From NCBI GenBank assembly GCA_964505935.1, contig CAZDKX010000002.1, forward strand, positions 1 to 64,000: a stretch of 64,000 bases of DNA, written 5' to 3'. Positions 8,211 to 16,286 of this stretch are shown here, one piece after another. The position numbers and the translations under genes were made by a program. The notes beneath the pieces were generated by a model. That model worked only from the letters and a program-made list of their open reading frames with translations, did no database searches and was not told the DNA's origin. Source of the DNA: JADGQM01 sp964505935. Its GTDB lineage: Bacteria > Desulfobacterota > Syntrophobacteria > Syntrophobacterales > Syntrophobacteraceae. Position 1 is the first letter of the stretch; each line of letters starts with the position of its first letter.

Positions 8211-9431
8211 TTACCGTCCTCCTCTCGAGACAACATCGGCCAACTGGAAGATCGGCATATACATGGCCACCAGGATGCCGCCGATGGTGACGCCGAGGAA
8301 GATCATCAAAAGCGGTTCAAGGAGCGAGGTCAGTGCTTCGACCGTGGCATCCACCTCGTCATCGTAAAAATCGGCGATCTTCTCGAGCATGCTGTCGAGC
8401 GCCCCGGTCGCTTCCCCCACGGCAATCATCCTGGTCACCATGGGGGGAAAGACCTTGGTATCCTCCAGCGGCTCAGCTACTGATCGACCTTCCGCGATGG
8501 CGCTCCGGGATTCCCGGATAGCCTCTTCAATCACCGCGTTGCCGGCGGTGTTGGCCACAATATTCAGCGCGTCCAGAATGGGCACGCCGCTGCTGAGCAG
8601 GGTCCCCAGGGTGCGACTGAAACGCGCGACCGCGACCTTGCGAATGAGCATCCCAAAGACTGGAGACCGCAGGACCAGGCGATCTGTTAAAAGTCTCCCT
8701 CTGGGATTTTTGCGGATTCTCCGAATGAGGAATACCAGCAGGATGATCCCCAGGATCACCCAGTAAAAGTAACGTTTGGAAAAGTCACTGACGTTGATGA
8801 CGAATTGGGTCAGGGGCGGGAGCTTCACGCCCGCATCGAGAAAGAGCCCGGTAAATACCGGAATGACATAGATGAGGATGACGGCGATGACACACACGGC
8901 GATCGTCACCACAATCGCTGGATAGGTGAGCGCTCCCTTAACCTTCTTCTTCAATTTCGCCAGTTTTTCGATGTAGACCGCCAGACGGTTCAAAATGATA
9001 TCGAGAATACCACCCGCTTCTCCTGCCGCAACCATGTGAACAAAGAGGTGATCAAAGACTTTCGGATGCTTCCTGATCGCATCGGAGAAGGTGGCCCCTC
9101 CCTCGACATCCCTTTTGATTTCCTTGAGAATACTTTTAAAAGTCTTGTTCTCCTGCTGGTCCCGCAGGATTTCAAGGCTCTGTACCAGGGGCAGACCGGC
9201 ATTGATCAGGGTGGCGAACTGGCGCACAAAAACCACCAGATCTTTTTCCGTGACCTTGGTCTGCAGGAAAGGCACGTATTCGAGCAGGTCTTTGGGCTTG
9301 GCTTTGAAGCTCGTGATGGTGATTCCCTTACGCACCACAAACTGACGAGCAATGGTGGGATTGTCCGCTTCGACCTCACCGGTCTGCTTTTTCCCTCGCC
9401 GATCCGTTCCCTTCCAAATGTAGACGGGCAT
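8211..9431 (-). CDS. pilC: PilC, type IV pilus inner-membrane platform protein
   Basis: This 406-residue protein has two tandem type II secretion F domains and three transmembrane helices. They lie near residues 170-190, 220-240 and 375-400. Family features include FVRQFATLINAGLPLVQSL, VAAGEAGGILDIILNRLA, FSRTLGTLLSSGVPIL and VGEATGALDSMLEKIADFYD. PilC anchors the pilus assembly motors in the inner membrane and couples PilB ATP hydrolysis to pilin insertion. It begins 28 bp after pilB on the same strand, so the two are very likely co-transcribed. Confidence 0.94.
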   Translation of the reverse strand: MPVYIWKGTDRRGKKQTGEVEADNPTIARQFVVRKGITITSFKAKPKDLLEYVPFLQTKVTEKDLVVFVRQFATLINAGLPLVQSLEILRDQQENKTFKSILKEIKRDVEGGATFSDAIRKHPKVFDHLFVHMVAAGEAGGILDIILNRLAVYIEKLAKLKKKVKGALTYPAIVVTIAVCVIAVILIYVIPVFTGLFLDAGVKLPPLTQFVINVSDFSKRYFYWVILGIILLVFLIRRIRKNPRGRLLTDRLVLRSPVFGMLIRKVAVARFSRTLGTLLSSGVPILDALNIVANTAGNAVIEEAIRESRSAIAEGRSVAEPLEDTKVFPPMVTRMIAVGEATGALDSMLEKIADFYDDEVDATVEALTSLLEPLLMIFLGVTIGGILVAMYMPIFQLADVVSRGGR

Positions 9432-9459
9432 GGACAGTCCTCGCTATGATGGATAGCAC

Positions 9460-11154
9460 CTAGTCCTTGGCCGAACAGCGCAGGACCTCGCTGATCGAGG
9501 TAACCCCTTCCATGAGCTTCTTGATCCCGCTTTGGCGAAGGGTCAGCATGCCGAGGTTGATGGCCTCCCGCTTGATTTCCGGGGCCGAGGCCCCGATCAG
9601 CACCATCTCCCTGATCTTCTCGTGCATGGCCATGACTTCATAAAGCGCGATCCGCCCTCGATATCCGGTCCCACTGCATTCCGCACAACCCTTCCCCCGG
9701 TAGCAGACAAAAGAGTCCACTTCCTCTGCCCTCACCCCCAGATCGACCAGCGCCTCACGCGGGACCTCTTCCACCATGCGACATTCGGGACAGATGCGCC
9801 GCACCAGCCTTTGCGCGAGCACCAGGTTGACGGCGGAAGAGACCAGGAATGACTCGACCCCCATATTGAGCAACCTCACAATGGTGCTTGAGGCATCATT
9901 CGTATGCACCGTGCTGAGCACGAGATGTCCGGTCAAGGCCGCCTTAATCGCCACTTCAGCCGTTTCAAAGTCCCTGATTTCCCCCACCATGATGACGTCA
10001 GGGTCCTGCCGCAGGAACGACCTCAGAGCAGCGGCAAAGTTCAAGCCAATCGCCTCATGGATGTGGACCTGGTTAATTCCGGAAAGACTGTATTCGACGG
10101 GATCTTCAGCCGTCAGAATATTGTGGCTGACCCGGTTGAGTTCCGAAAGGGCACTGTAAAGCGTGGTCGTCTTGCCGCTGCCGGTCGGCCCCGTTACCAG
10201 GATCATGCCGTAGGGCTGATTGATCGCCTCACGAAATGCCTGAAACTGGCTTTCCTCAAAGCCGAGCTTGGTCATATCAAGCTGCAGCCCGGTCTTGTCC
10301 AGAAGCCTGAGCACCACTTTTTCGCCAAAGAGGGTAGGCATCACGGACACGCGGAACTCCATCTCCCGCCCTCGGGCTTTGAGCTTGATGCGGCCATCCT
10401 GAGGCAGCCGCCGTTCCGCAATGTCCAATCGACTCATGATTTTGAGGCGGGACACCACAGCATTTCTCAGCTGCAGGGGGGGCCGCATCATCTCGTATAG
10501 CACGCCGTCAAGTCGAAAGCGCACCCGCAGCGATTTCTCGTAGGGTTCAACATGGATATCGCTGGCCTGCTTCCGAATCGCATCCATGAGGATGTGATTG
10601 ACCAGTTTCACCACCGGCGCCTGCTCAGCAGCGTCCTCCAGGAACGATATGTCCATTTCCTGAGAAGAGTCCACCACGTCCACATCCACATCATCTCTCA
10701 GGCGGTCGAGCACTTCGTCGATATTTTCATCTCCGGTCTGGTATCGACTCAACACTCGCTTGATAACGGCTTCGGAAGCGACGTGGACCTGGATATTCTT
10801 CCTGGTCAAAAAACGGATGTCGTCAATGACGAAGAGATTGCCGGGATCAGCCATGGCCACATTGAGGGTGTGACCCATCAAGCCAAAAGGAACCGCCTGA
10901 TATTTCAACGCAATCTCGGGAGGGATGAGGCTGATGATCTCCTGCGGAATGGTCAAACGCGAAGGGTTTACCGATGGCACATGGAACTGTCGGGCCAGAA
11001 ATTCCACCAGCACTTCATCGCTGATGAACCCCATCTTGATCAAAACGGCCCCAACTCGCTCCCCGCCGTGCCGCTGCTCTTCAAGCGCCCGGTTGAGTTG
11101 TTCGGCTTCGATCAACCCTTCCTGGAGCAACAACTCCCCCAGCTTCTTGGCCAC
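9460..11154 (-). CDS. pilB: PilB, type IV pilus extension ATPase
   Basis: This 564-residue GspE/PilB ATPase powers pilus polymerisation. An N-terminal MshEN/GspE-N domain (KKLGELLLQEGLIEAEQL) is followed by the ATPase core. Walker A is GPTGSGKTTT (about 322), the Asp box is ILTAEDPVEY, Walker B is DPDVIMVGEIRD, and the His box is GHLVLSTVHTND. A tetracysteine zinc site (CPEC and CAEC) is present, as in other PilB proteins. The start is a GTG with an AGAGG upstream. It is the first gene of pilB-pilC-kinase. Retraction ATPases (pilT) and pilins are not in this window. Confidence 0.95.
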   Translation of the reverse strand: MAKKLGELLLQEGLIEAEQLNRALEEQRHGGERVGAVLIKMGFISDEVLVEFLARQFHVPSVNPSRLTIPQEIISLIPPEIALKYQAVPFGLMGHTLNVAMADPGNLFVIDDIRFLTRKNIQVHVASEAVIKRVLSRYQTGDENIDEVLDRLRDDVDVDVVDSSQEMDISFLEDAAEQAPVVKLVNHILMDAIRKQASDIHVEPYEKSLRVRFRLDGVLYEMMRPPLQLRNAVVSRLKIMSRLDIAERRLPQDGRIKLKARGREMEFRVSVMPTLFGEKVVLRLLDKTGLQLDMTKLGFEESQFQAFREAINQPYGMILVTGPTGSGKTTTLYSALSELNRVSHNILTAEDPVEYSLSGINQVHIHEAIGLNFAAALRSFLRQDPDVIMVGEIRDFETAEVAIKAALTGHLVLSTVHTNDASSTIVRLLNMGVESFLVSSAVNLVLAQRLVRRICPECRMVEEVPREALVDLGVRAEEVDSFVCYRGKGCAECSGTGYRGRIALYEVMAMHEKIREMVLIGASAPEIKREAINLGMLTLRQSGIKKLMEGVTSISEVLRCSAKD

Positions 11155-11189
11155 CCGCGGATACCTCTATTGTTGACTCAGGCGATGTG

Positions 11190-11272
11190 ATTCCCCCTTG
11201 AGGGGGGTAGGGGGGGTGTAAGGAGTTGTATGTGCGCCAAAGACACCCCCCTTCCCCCTCAAGGGGGGAATT
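11190..11272. repeat. Long C/G-tract inverted repeat
   Basis: The left arm (11190-11219), starting ATTCCCCCTTGAGGGGG, is an imperfect reverse complement of the right arm (11244-11272), ending CAAGGGGGGAATT. The loop is about 24 nt. Related elements occur at 38110-38190 and 56024-56130, so this is a dispersed family. Confidence 0.75.
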
Positions 11273-11371
11273 TGTTCTGTGCGAGTTCCCTATTTCAACA
11301 ACATTCATGCCTTTCCCCGGCAGCACCGCACCCAGGTTTTGTCCAGGACCTAAAAAAACCTCAGCAAGGCC

Positions 11372-11400
11372 TTGACAGCCGTAGCATCCTGGTTTATATG
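11372..11400 (+). promoter_or_regulatory. Sigma-70 type promoter for the PxxKW gene
   Basis: A perfect -35 TTGACA (11372-11377) is separated by exactly 17 bp from TATATG (11395-11400). Transcription would start about 50 bp before the PxxKW ATG. Confidence 0.65.
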
Positions 11401-11456
11401 CGCTGCACTCTCCTTCGGGAGAGTTAATAATAATACCAGAATTGGAGGTAATTGTC

Positions 11457-11744
11457 ATGATTTGTGCAACCTTGAAGGCGGGGACCGACTGTGCCTTTAT
11501 GACGAAAGCGGGGTGTGGGTTCAACGGCGGTTCCTGCAAGCCGGTGGTCGAGCAATGTGAGGGCTGCCAGCGAGTCATGGACCTGCCCTCGGGCAAGTAC
11601 TGCAGCAGTTTTCCAAATCCTGCCAGCAAGTGGAAAACCAGTCAGTGCAACTTTGCGACCCATTCGAAGTTGGATTCACAGAGCCAACAGCAGGCCAAGA
11701 TCAATCCCTTGAAGGCTTCCAAGAGAAGTACCAAACGGAAGTAG
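11457..11744 (+). CDS. PxxKW family cysteine-rich protein
   Basis: This is a 95-residue protein with eight cysteines (3, 12, 20, 27, 34, 37, 49, 64). The family-naming motif PxxKW appears as PASKW at residues 55-59. The C-terminus is a basic, low-complexity tail (KASKRSTKRK). The ATG at 11457 has a GGAGGT site 8 nt upstream and a good promoter. The cysteine spacing suggests a metal or Fe-S site, but no function is established that I know of. The family is, to my knowledge, typical of Desulfobacterota. It sits 290 bp upstream of porA-porB on the same strand, so a redox link to that enzyme is conceivable but only inferred. Confidence 0.8.
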   Translation: MICATLKAGTDCAFMTKAGCGFNGGSCKPVVEQCEGCQRVMDLPSGKYCSSFPNPASKWKTSQCNFATHSKLDSQSQQQAKINPLKASKRSTKRK

Positions 11745-11953
11745 GATGCGGCCGGTTTGTGAGAGCGGGCTTCTTGACATCACGCTGGAGTCATGCTCTC
11801 ACCAAAGCCATCCTCCTGTCGCGCAATTTCCACCTCGCCCCCCTCCGGGGAGCCCTCCGGCGAAATTCTCTATTTTCATTTGACTTCTTTCATTTCGGTC
11901 GTTATGGGATAACTGCTTTGCGGCGGCCCGCTACTCACCGTAATTCAGGCGGG

Positions 11954-11979
11954 ACGCCGGCAACTCCCGGCGTTTCTTG
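11954..11979 (+). terminator. Small hairpin before porA
   Basis: ACGCCGG (11954-11960) and CCGGCGT (11967-11973) form a 7-bp stem followed by TTTCTT. It could end the PxxKW transcript. A TTGACA (11977-11982) overlaps its end and may belong to the porA promoter, although no well-spaced -10 is visible. Confidence 0.4.
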
Positions 11980-12034
11980 ACATTGGTCTCCGACCAGTAT
12001 TCACCTTTTTCGTGCAAGAGAGGGACCCACAACT

Positions 12035-13243
12035 GTGGCACAAACACTCATACTCACTGGTAATCAGACGGCAGCGCTGGCTGCAAAGCTCTGCCGTGTC
12101 CAGGTGGTCGCCGCCTACCCCATCACCCCCCAGTCAAGCATTCCGGAAGTATTGTCACAGGACGTGGAACGGGGAGAACTTCAGGCAGAATTCGTTCGCG
12201 TCGAGAGCGAACATTCCGCCATGGGGGTGTGCATCTCCGCCTCACTGGTGGGCGCCAGAGTCTTCACCGCCACCGCCGCCAATGGTCTGGCCTATATGCA
12301 CGAACAGCTTCACTGGGCGGCAGGCGCCCGGGTGCCCATTGTGATGCCGGTGACCAACCGCGGGCTGGGAGCACCCTGGACGATTCTGAATGACATGCAG
12401 GACACGGTCTCGCAGCGTGATACCGGGTGGATGCAGTTCTATTGCATGACCAACCAGGAAATTCTCGATCAGATCATCCTGGCCTATAAGGTCGCCGAGC
12501 AGGTAATGATACCGATCATGGTCTGTTTCGACGGCTTCCGGCTCTCTCACACCATGATGCCCGTGACCATCCCGTCACCGGATGAAGTGGACGCTTTCCT
12601 GCCTGCCTATCGCTTACCGTATCGGCTGGACCCGGAAGTGCCGGTCAACATCAACCCGGTGGTGATGACCGACCCCCTGCCCGGCCCGGACGGTACCCTT
12701 TGCCCAAGCTACATGGGATTTCGCCGGCGTTTGCAGGAGACCTTCGAGGGGGCTGCCGAGATCATTGCTGCCGCCGGCAGGGATTTTCAGACGGTATTCG
12801 GCCGCTCCTACGAAGACCCACTCTATCGATACCATACCCAGGACGCCCGGTTCCTGTTTGTCACCATGGGCTCACTCGCCAGTGAAGCGAGTGAAGCGGT
12901 TGATCTCCTGCGCGAGCGTGGGACACCCGCGGGCGTCATTGGGGCGCGGGTGTTCCGTCCATTCCCGAGTCGGGCCCTGGCTCAGGCCGCAGCCGATGCC
13001 GAAGCGCTCATTGTTCTCGAGAAAGCCATCAGCTACGGTTATGAAGGGGCCCTGGCAACCGAACTGAAGGGCGCCCTCTTCAGCCACGATGGCCGCCGGC
13101 CCGTGGTCTATAATTACATCCTGGGCCTGGGGGGCAAGGACGTCAACCCTGCCGATCTCCTGGAAGCCGCGGAAGACACCCTGCTGGGCCTCGAACAAGG
13201 GAAACCCCAGGAGCATTCTCGCTGGATCGGCTCCGGAGTATGA
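12035..13243 (+). CDS. porA: 2-oxoacid (pyruvate):ferredoxin oxidoreductase, alpha subunit
   Basis: This is the 402-residue alpha subunit of a multi-subunit OFOR. These enzymes oxidatively decarboxylate a 2-oxoacid, usually pyruvate, to acyl-CoA while reducing ferredoxin. Domain I carries the TPP pyrimidine-binding signature AAYPITPQSS (with VESEHSAMG). The C-terminal half has the transketolase-C-like segment FLFVTMGSLASEASEAV and GARVFRPFP. The start is GTG at 12035 with AGAGAGGG upstream. It overlaps porB by the ATGA at 13240-13243, implying translational coupling. Substrate specificity cannot be fixed from sequence alone; gamma and delta subunits are not adjacent. Confidence 0.9.
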   Translation: MAQTLILTGNQTAALAAKLCRVQVVAAYPITPQSSIPEVLSQDVERGELQAEFVRVESEHSAMGVCISASLVGARVFTATAANGLAYMHEQLHWAAGARVPIVMPVTNRGLGAPWTILNDMQDTVSQRDTGWMQFYCMTNQEILDQIILAYKVAEQVMIPIMVCFDGFRLSHTMMPVTIPSPDEVDAFLPAYRLPYRLDPEVPVNINPVVMTDPLPGPDGTLCPSYMGFRRRLQETFEGAAEIIAAAGRDFQTVFGRSYEDPLYRYHTQDARFLFVTMGSLASEASEAVDLLRERGTPAGVIGARVFRPFPSRALAQAAADAEALIVLEKAISYGYEGALATELKGALFSHDGRRPVVYNYILGLGGKDVNPADLLEAAEDTLLGLEQGKPQEHSRWIGSGV

Positions 13244-14181
13244 TGCAAACCATTCAAGAGGAAGCACCGACAACGATGACCACAACAACAGCGATTCTAG
13301 ACCTCCCTGAACTAGAATATATCCAGCCGGGAACACGGACTTGTGCCGGTTGCGGGTTACCGATCGCCTATCGCTACATGCTCAAGGCCCTGGGTCCCAA
13401 GACCATCATGACGCACCCGGCGTGCTGTCTCACGATCCTCCACGGCATCTACCCCAAAACCCCTGTCGCCATCAATGCCGTCAACAATACCTTTGCCAGC
13501 ACGGCCGCCTCGGCATCGGGACTGGTGGCAGGTCTCAAAGCCACCGGCCAGGATGACTTTACCGTACTCGCCATGGCCGGCGATGGCGGCACCTTTGATA
13601 TGGGCATCCAGGCGCTCAGTGGCGCCGCCGAGCGTGAGACCGACTTTATCTATGTCTGCTATGACAACGAAGCTTACATGAATACCGGGGTTCAGCGTTC
13701 GAGCGCCACGCCGGCAGGCGCCACCACCACCACGACCGCGGTCATCCCCAAGGAGCAACCGAAGAAGGATTTCCTGCAAATCATGGAAGCCCATCACTTG
13801 GCTTATCTCGCTTCGGCATGCTCCTCCTACCCCGGCGACATTTATCACAAATTTCTCAAGGCCAAGAGCATCACGGGGACGCGGTTCATCCATCTCAGCG
13901 TGCCCTGTCCGGCCGGATGGGCCTTTCCCACCAAGGACACCATCAAGGTCGGGCGACTGGCGGTGGAATCCGGGGTGGTCGTCCTCTATGAAGTCGAAAA
14001 AGGGACGTTCCGGCTGACGGGGAAGTCTCTCAGCATGGCACGGAGCGGACGGAAGCGTCCGGTTGAAGAGTATTTACAACTCCAGGGACGTTTCAAAAAG
14101 ATGAGTGCGCAGCAGATTGCCGACTTCCAGCGCCAGGTGGATGAACGGTGGGACGAACTGATGAAGCGGGCGGAACTGTAA
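13240..14181 (+). CDS. porB: 2-oxoacid (pyruvate):ferredoxin oxidoreductase, beta subunit
   Basis: This 313-residue beta subunit binds TPP diphosphate-Mg (GDGGTFDMG and DNEAYMNTGVQRS). It also carries the proximal [4Fe-4S] cluster: the TCAGCG pair near the N-terminus, HPACC, and the later Cys in VPCPAGW. The TPAGATTTT stretch is typical of PorB. It overlaps the end of porA, so the two subunits are made together. No gamma (CoA/TPP-domain) or delta (2x[4Fe-4S]) gene follows; the next gene is on the opposite strand. The complex must recruit these from elsewhere or be a reduced variant. Confidence 0.91.
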   Translation: MMQTIQEEAPTTMTTTTAILDLPELEYIQPGTRTCAGCGLPIAYRYMLKALGPKTIMTHPACCLTILHGIYPKTPVAINAVNNTFASTAASASGLVAGLKATGQDDFTVLAMAGDGGTFDMGIQALSGAAERETDFIYVCYDNEAYMNTGVQRSSATPAGATTTTTAVIPKEQPKKDFLQIMEAHHLAYLASACSSYPGDIYHKFLKAKSITGTRFIHLSVPCPAGWAFPTKDTIKVGRLAVESGVVVLYEVEKGTFRLTGKSLSMARSGRKRPVEEYLQLQGRFKKMSAQQIADFQRQVDERWDELMKRAEL

Positions 14182-14218
14182 GTCCAGTCCGGGATCAGAC
14201 GCCACGTCGATACGTGCT

Positions 14219-14306
14219 CGCTCGTCATTCCCGCAATCTTTAAGCGGGAATCCAAGAGATTTGCCCATTCTGGATTCCCGCTAGAAGCACCCGGGAATGA
14301 CGAGCG
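14219..14306. repeat. Nested ATTCCCGC/GCGGGAAT inverted repeats
   Basis: Outer 15-bp perfect arms (14219-14233 and 14292-14306) enclose a second perfect 11-bp pair (14244-14254 and 14271-14281). The units are of the TCATTCCCGC...GCGGGAATCCA type. Related copies lie at 43491-43574 and 55911-55943. It occupies the convergent gap between porB and fabH. Confidence 0.8.
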
Positions 14307-14355
14307 GAGTTCGGACACTCATTGGTGCGGAGCTATAATTAGCCGAGAGCCGGCC

Positions 14356-15360
14356 TCACTCCCACCAGCGCGTGAGGACGCTGCCCCAGGTGAAGCCGGC
14401 ACCAAACGCTGACATCACCAGGTAGTCTCCCTTCTTCACGCGTTTTTCCTCCACCACCACGTCGTAGAGGCAAAGCGGGATGGTACCCGCCGTGGTATTG
14501 GCATACCGCTCGATATTCACGACCACCTTACCGGGTTCCAGCCCCATGCGGTTGGCGCTGGCATCAATGATGCGAAGGTTGGCCTGGTGCGGCAGAAAGA
14601 AGGCCACATCCCTGCCGCTCAGGCCGTTCTTTTCCAGGATCTGGACCGATACGTTGGCCATTTCCTTTACTGCAAATTTGAACACCTGCTGGCCTTCCTG
14701 ATAAACGTAGTGCTCCTTGTTCTTGACCGTCTCAAAGCTTGAGGGCCGGCGACTGCCTCCCGCCTTCATATGCAGGTGCTTGCCCCCTGAGCCGTCCACG
14801 CGGTGGATGAAGTCCAAAACCCCATACCCAGGTTCAGGACAAGGCTCCAAAAGGACCGCGCCGGCCGCATCCCCGAACAGGACACAGGTATTGCGATCCT
14901 CATAATCGACAATGCTGCTCATGACGTCGCTGCCGATCACCAGGACCTTTTCATAGCGCCCCGATTCGATCATCTGGACGCCCGCGGTGAGCGCAAAGAT
15001 GAACCCCGAGCAGCCGGCCGAGAGATCAAAGCCCCAGGCGTGAGTGGCGCCGATACCCTCCTGCACCAGGCAGGCCGTGGCAGGGTAAAACATATCGGGG
15101 GTCACGGTCCCCAGAATGATGGCATCGACTTCGGCGGGAGCCGTTCCACCCCGCTCCAGGCACTCCCTGGCGGCGCGAATGGCCATATAGGAATTCCCCA
15201 GGCCGGGTTCCAGAATGCGTCGTTCGCGGATACCGGTCCGGGAAAGGATCCACTCGTCCGTCGTGTCCACCATTTTTTCCAGCTCTTGATTGGTAAGCCG
15301 TCGCTCCGGCAGGAATCTCCCCACCGAACGGATGTAAGCATGTCTATTTGGCATCTTCAA
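14356..15360 (-). CDS. fabH: 3-oxoacyl-[ACP] synthase III (FabH)
   Basis: This enzyme condenses acetyl-CoA (or another acyl-CoA) with malonyl-ACP to start fatty-acid synthesis. The 334-residue protein has the intact Cys-His-Asn triad: C117 in SAGCSGF, H258 in LPHQANLRI, and N288 in RYANTTAGT. It also has the TGIRERR CoA-binding segment. The start is a TTG at 15360 with GGAG 8 nt upstream; the ATG two codons later is possible. It starts 12 bp after an SDR gene, so the pair is an operon and probably acts on the same acyl chain. A FabH-like role in a special acyl or quinolone-like pathway cannot be excluded. Confidence 0.88.
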   Translation of the reverse strand: MKMPNRHAYIRSVGRFLPERRLTNQELEKMVDTTDEWILSRTGIRERRILEPGLGNSYMAIRAARECLERGGTAPAEVDAIILGTVTPDMFYPATACLVQEGIGATHAWGFDLSAGCSGFIFALTAGVQMIESGRYEKVLVIGSDVMSSIVDYEDRNTCVLFGDAAGAVLLEPCPEPGYGVLDFIHRVDGSGGKHLHMKAGGSRRPSSFETVKNKEHYVYQEGQQVFKFAVKEMANVSVQILEKNGLSGRDVAFFLPHQANLRIIDASANRMGLEPGKVVVNIERYANTTAGTIPLCLYDVVVEEKRVKKGDYLVMSAFGAGFTWGSVLTRWWE

Positions 15361-15372
15361 AAGACCGCACTC

Positions 15373-16164
15373 CTACATGATTCCTTTGTAGTATCCCCCA
15401 TCAATCTGGATGGAGGCACCGGTAATATAGCCCGAACGTTCCGAAGCAAGAAAAGTGACCAGGGCGGCAAAGTCTTCGGGGGTCCCCAGACGTCCCATGG
15501 GAATCGTGGCCGTCCAGCCCTGGATAATCGCTTCCGGCGTGGTCCCTTTCTTTTGGGCGACATCGATGGAGAGTTTGCGCACCCGCTCCGTCATGGTGTA
15601 ACCGGGACAGACATTGTTCACCGTGATGTTGAAAGGTGCCAGTTCATTGGAGAGCGTCTTGGCAAAACCGATCACTCCGGAGCGGACGGTATTGGAAAGG
15701 ATGAGTCCATCGATGGGCTGCTTGACCGAGATGGAGGTCATATTGATGACACGGCCCCAGCGCTTTTCTTTCATGATGGGGACAGCCTCGCGGGTCATCA
15801 GGATCGTGCTCATGAGGTTCAGCCTGATCCCCAGCTGCCATTGCTCTTCATCGACTTCCAGAAAGGTCCTGTCCGGAGGGCCGCCGGCATTGTTGACCAG
15901 AATGTCCACCGTGCCAAAGTGTTCGATCCCTTTGCGCACAAACCCCCTGGCGTCTTCAGCTTTGCTCAGGTCCACCGGAATGCCGATCACCTCCCCCGCA
16001 CCCGCCTGGCGGATTTCGCTTACCGCCTGGGGCAGCTCGGGATCGTCGAGCGCGCAAATAGCAACCTTCGCCCCTTCGCGGCTCAACTCCAGGGCCACCG
16101 CCTTGCCCAGACCCTGGCTCGCTCCTGCGACCAAAGCCACCCTGCCCTTCAAACCCAATTCCAT
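15373..16164 (-). CDS. SDR-family oxidoreductase lacking the YxxxK motif
   Basis: This 263-residue protein has a Rossmann fold with the glycine motif GASQGLG (14-20), the NNAG motif (91-94) and an SDR-like C-terminus (ITGASIQIDGGYYKGIM). At the catalytic site Ser144/Ser146 are present, but the expected Tyr and Lys positions read Ser157 and Arg161 (SNTVR). It therefore belongs to the FabG-like SDR subgroup without the classical tetrad. It directly precedes fabH (12-bp gap), suggesting a 3-oxoacyl-related substrate. Whether it is a reductase, another enzyme or a regulatory homologue is unclear. A GGGAGG site precedes the ATG. Confidence 0.82.
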   Translation of the reverse strand: MELGLKGRVALVAGASQGLGKAVALELSREGAKVAICALDDPELPQAVSEIRQAGAGEVIGIPVDLSKAEDARGFVRKGIEHFGTVDILVNNAGGPPDRTFLEVDEEQWQLGIRLNLMSTILMTREAVPIMKEKRWGRVINMTSISVKQPIDGLILSNTVRSGVIGFAKTLSNELAPFNITVNNVCPGYTMTERVRKLSIDVAQKKGTTPEAIIQGWTATIPMGRLGTPEDFAALVTFLASERSGYITGASIQIDGGYYKGIM

Positions 16165-16286
16165 GATTGCCTCCCTTTGCCCCCCGGCAGCTTGACGAAG
16201 GAACGCGTGCGTCTCCTATCGCCAACTTCCAGGCAGCAATCGTTTGTCCTCTCTTGCGAGTCTTCCGCAAGCACCTCTCAGGGCCC

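Larger units (their letters stand above)
11155..11456. other. Intergenic region between divergent pilB and PxxKW gene
   Basis: A 302-bp divergent spacer. It contains a long G/C-rich inverted repeat (11190-11272) and a sigma-70-type promoter pointing right (11372-11400). I saw no further gene. Confidence 0.7.

Noticed and set aside
11042..11745. Several frames opposite or around the PxxKW gene (for example 182 codons on the minus strand)
   Set aside because: They cross the C/G-tract repeat and the PxxKW promoter; only the PxxKW frame has a ribosome-binding site and family motif.
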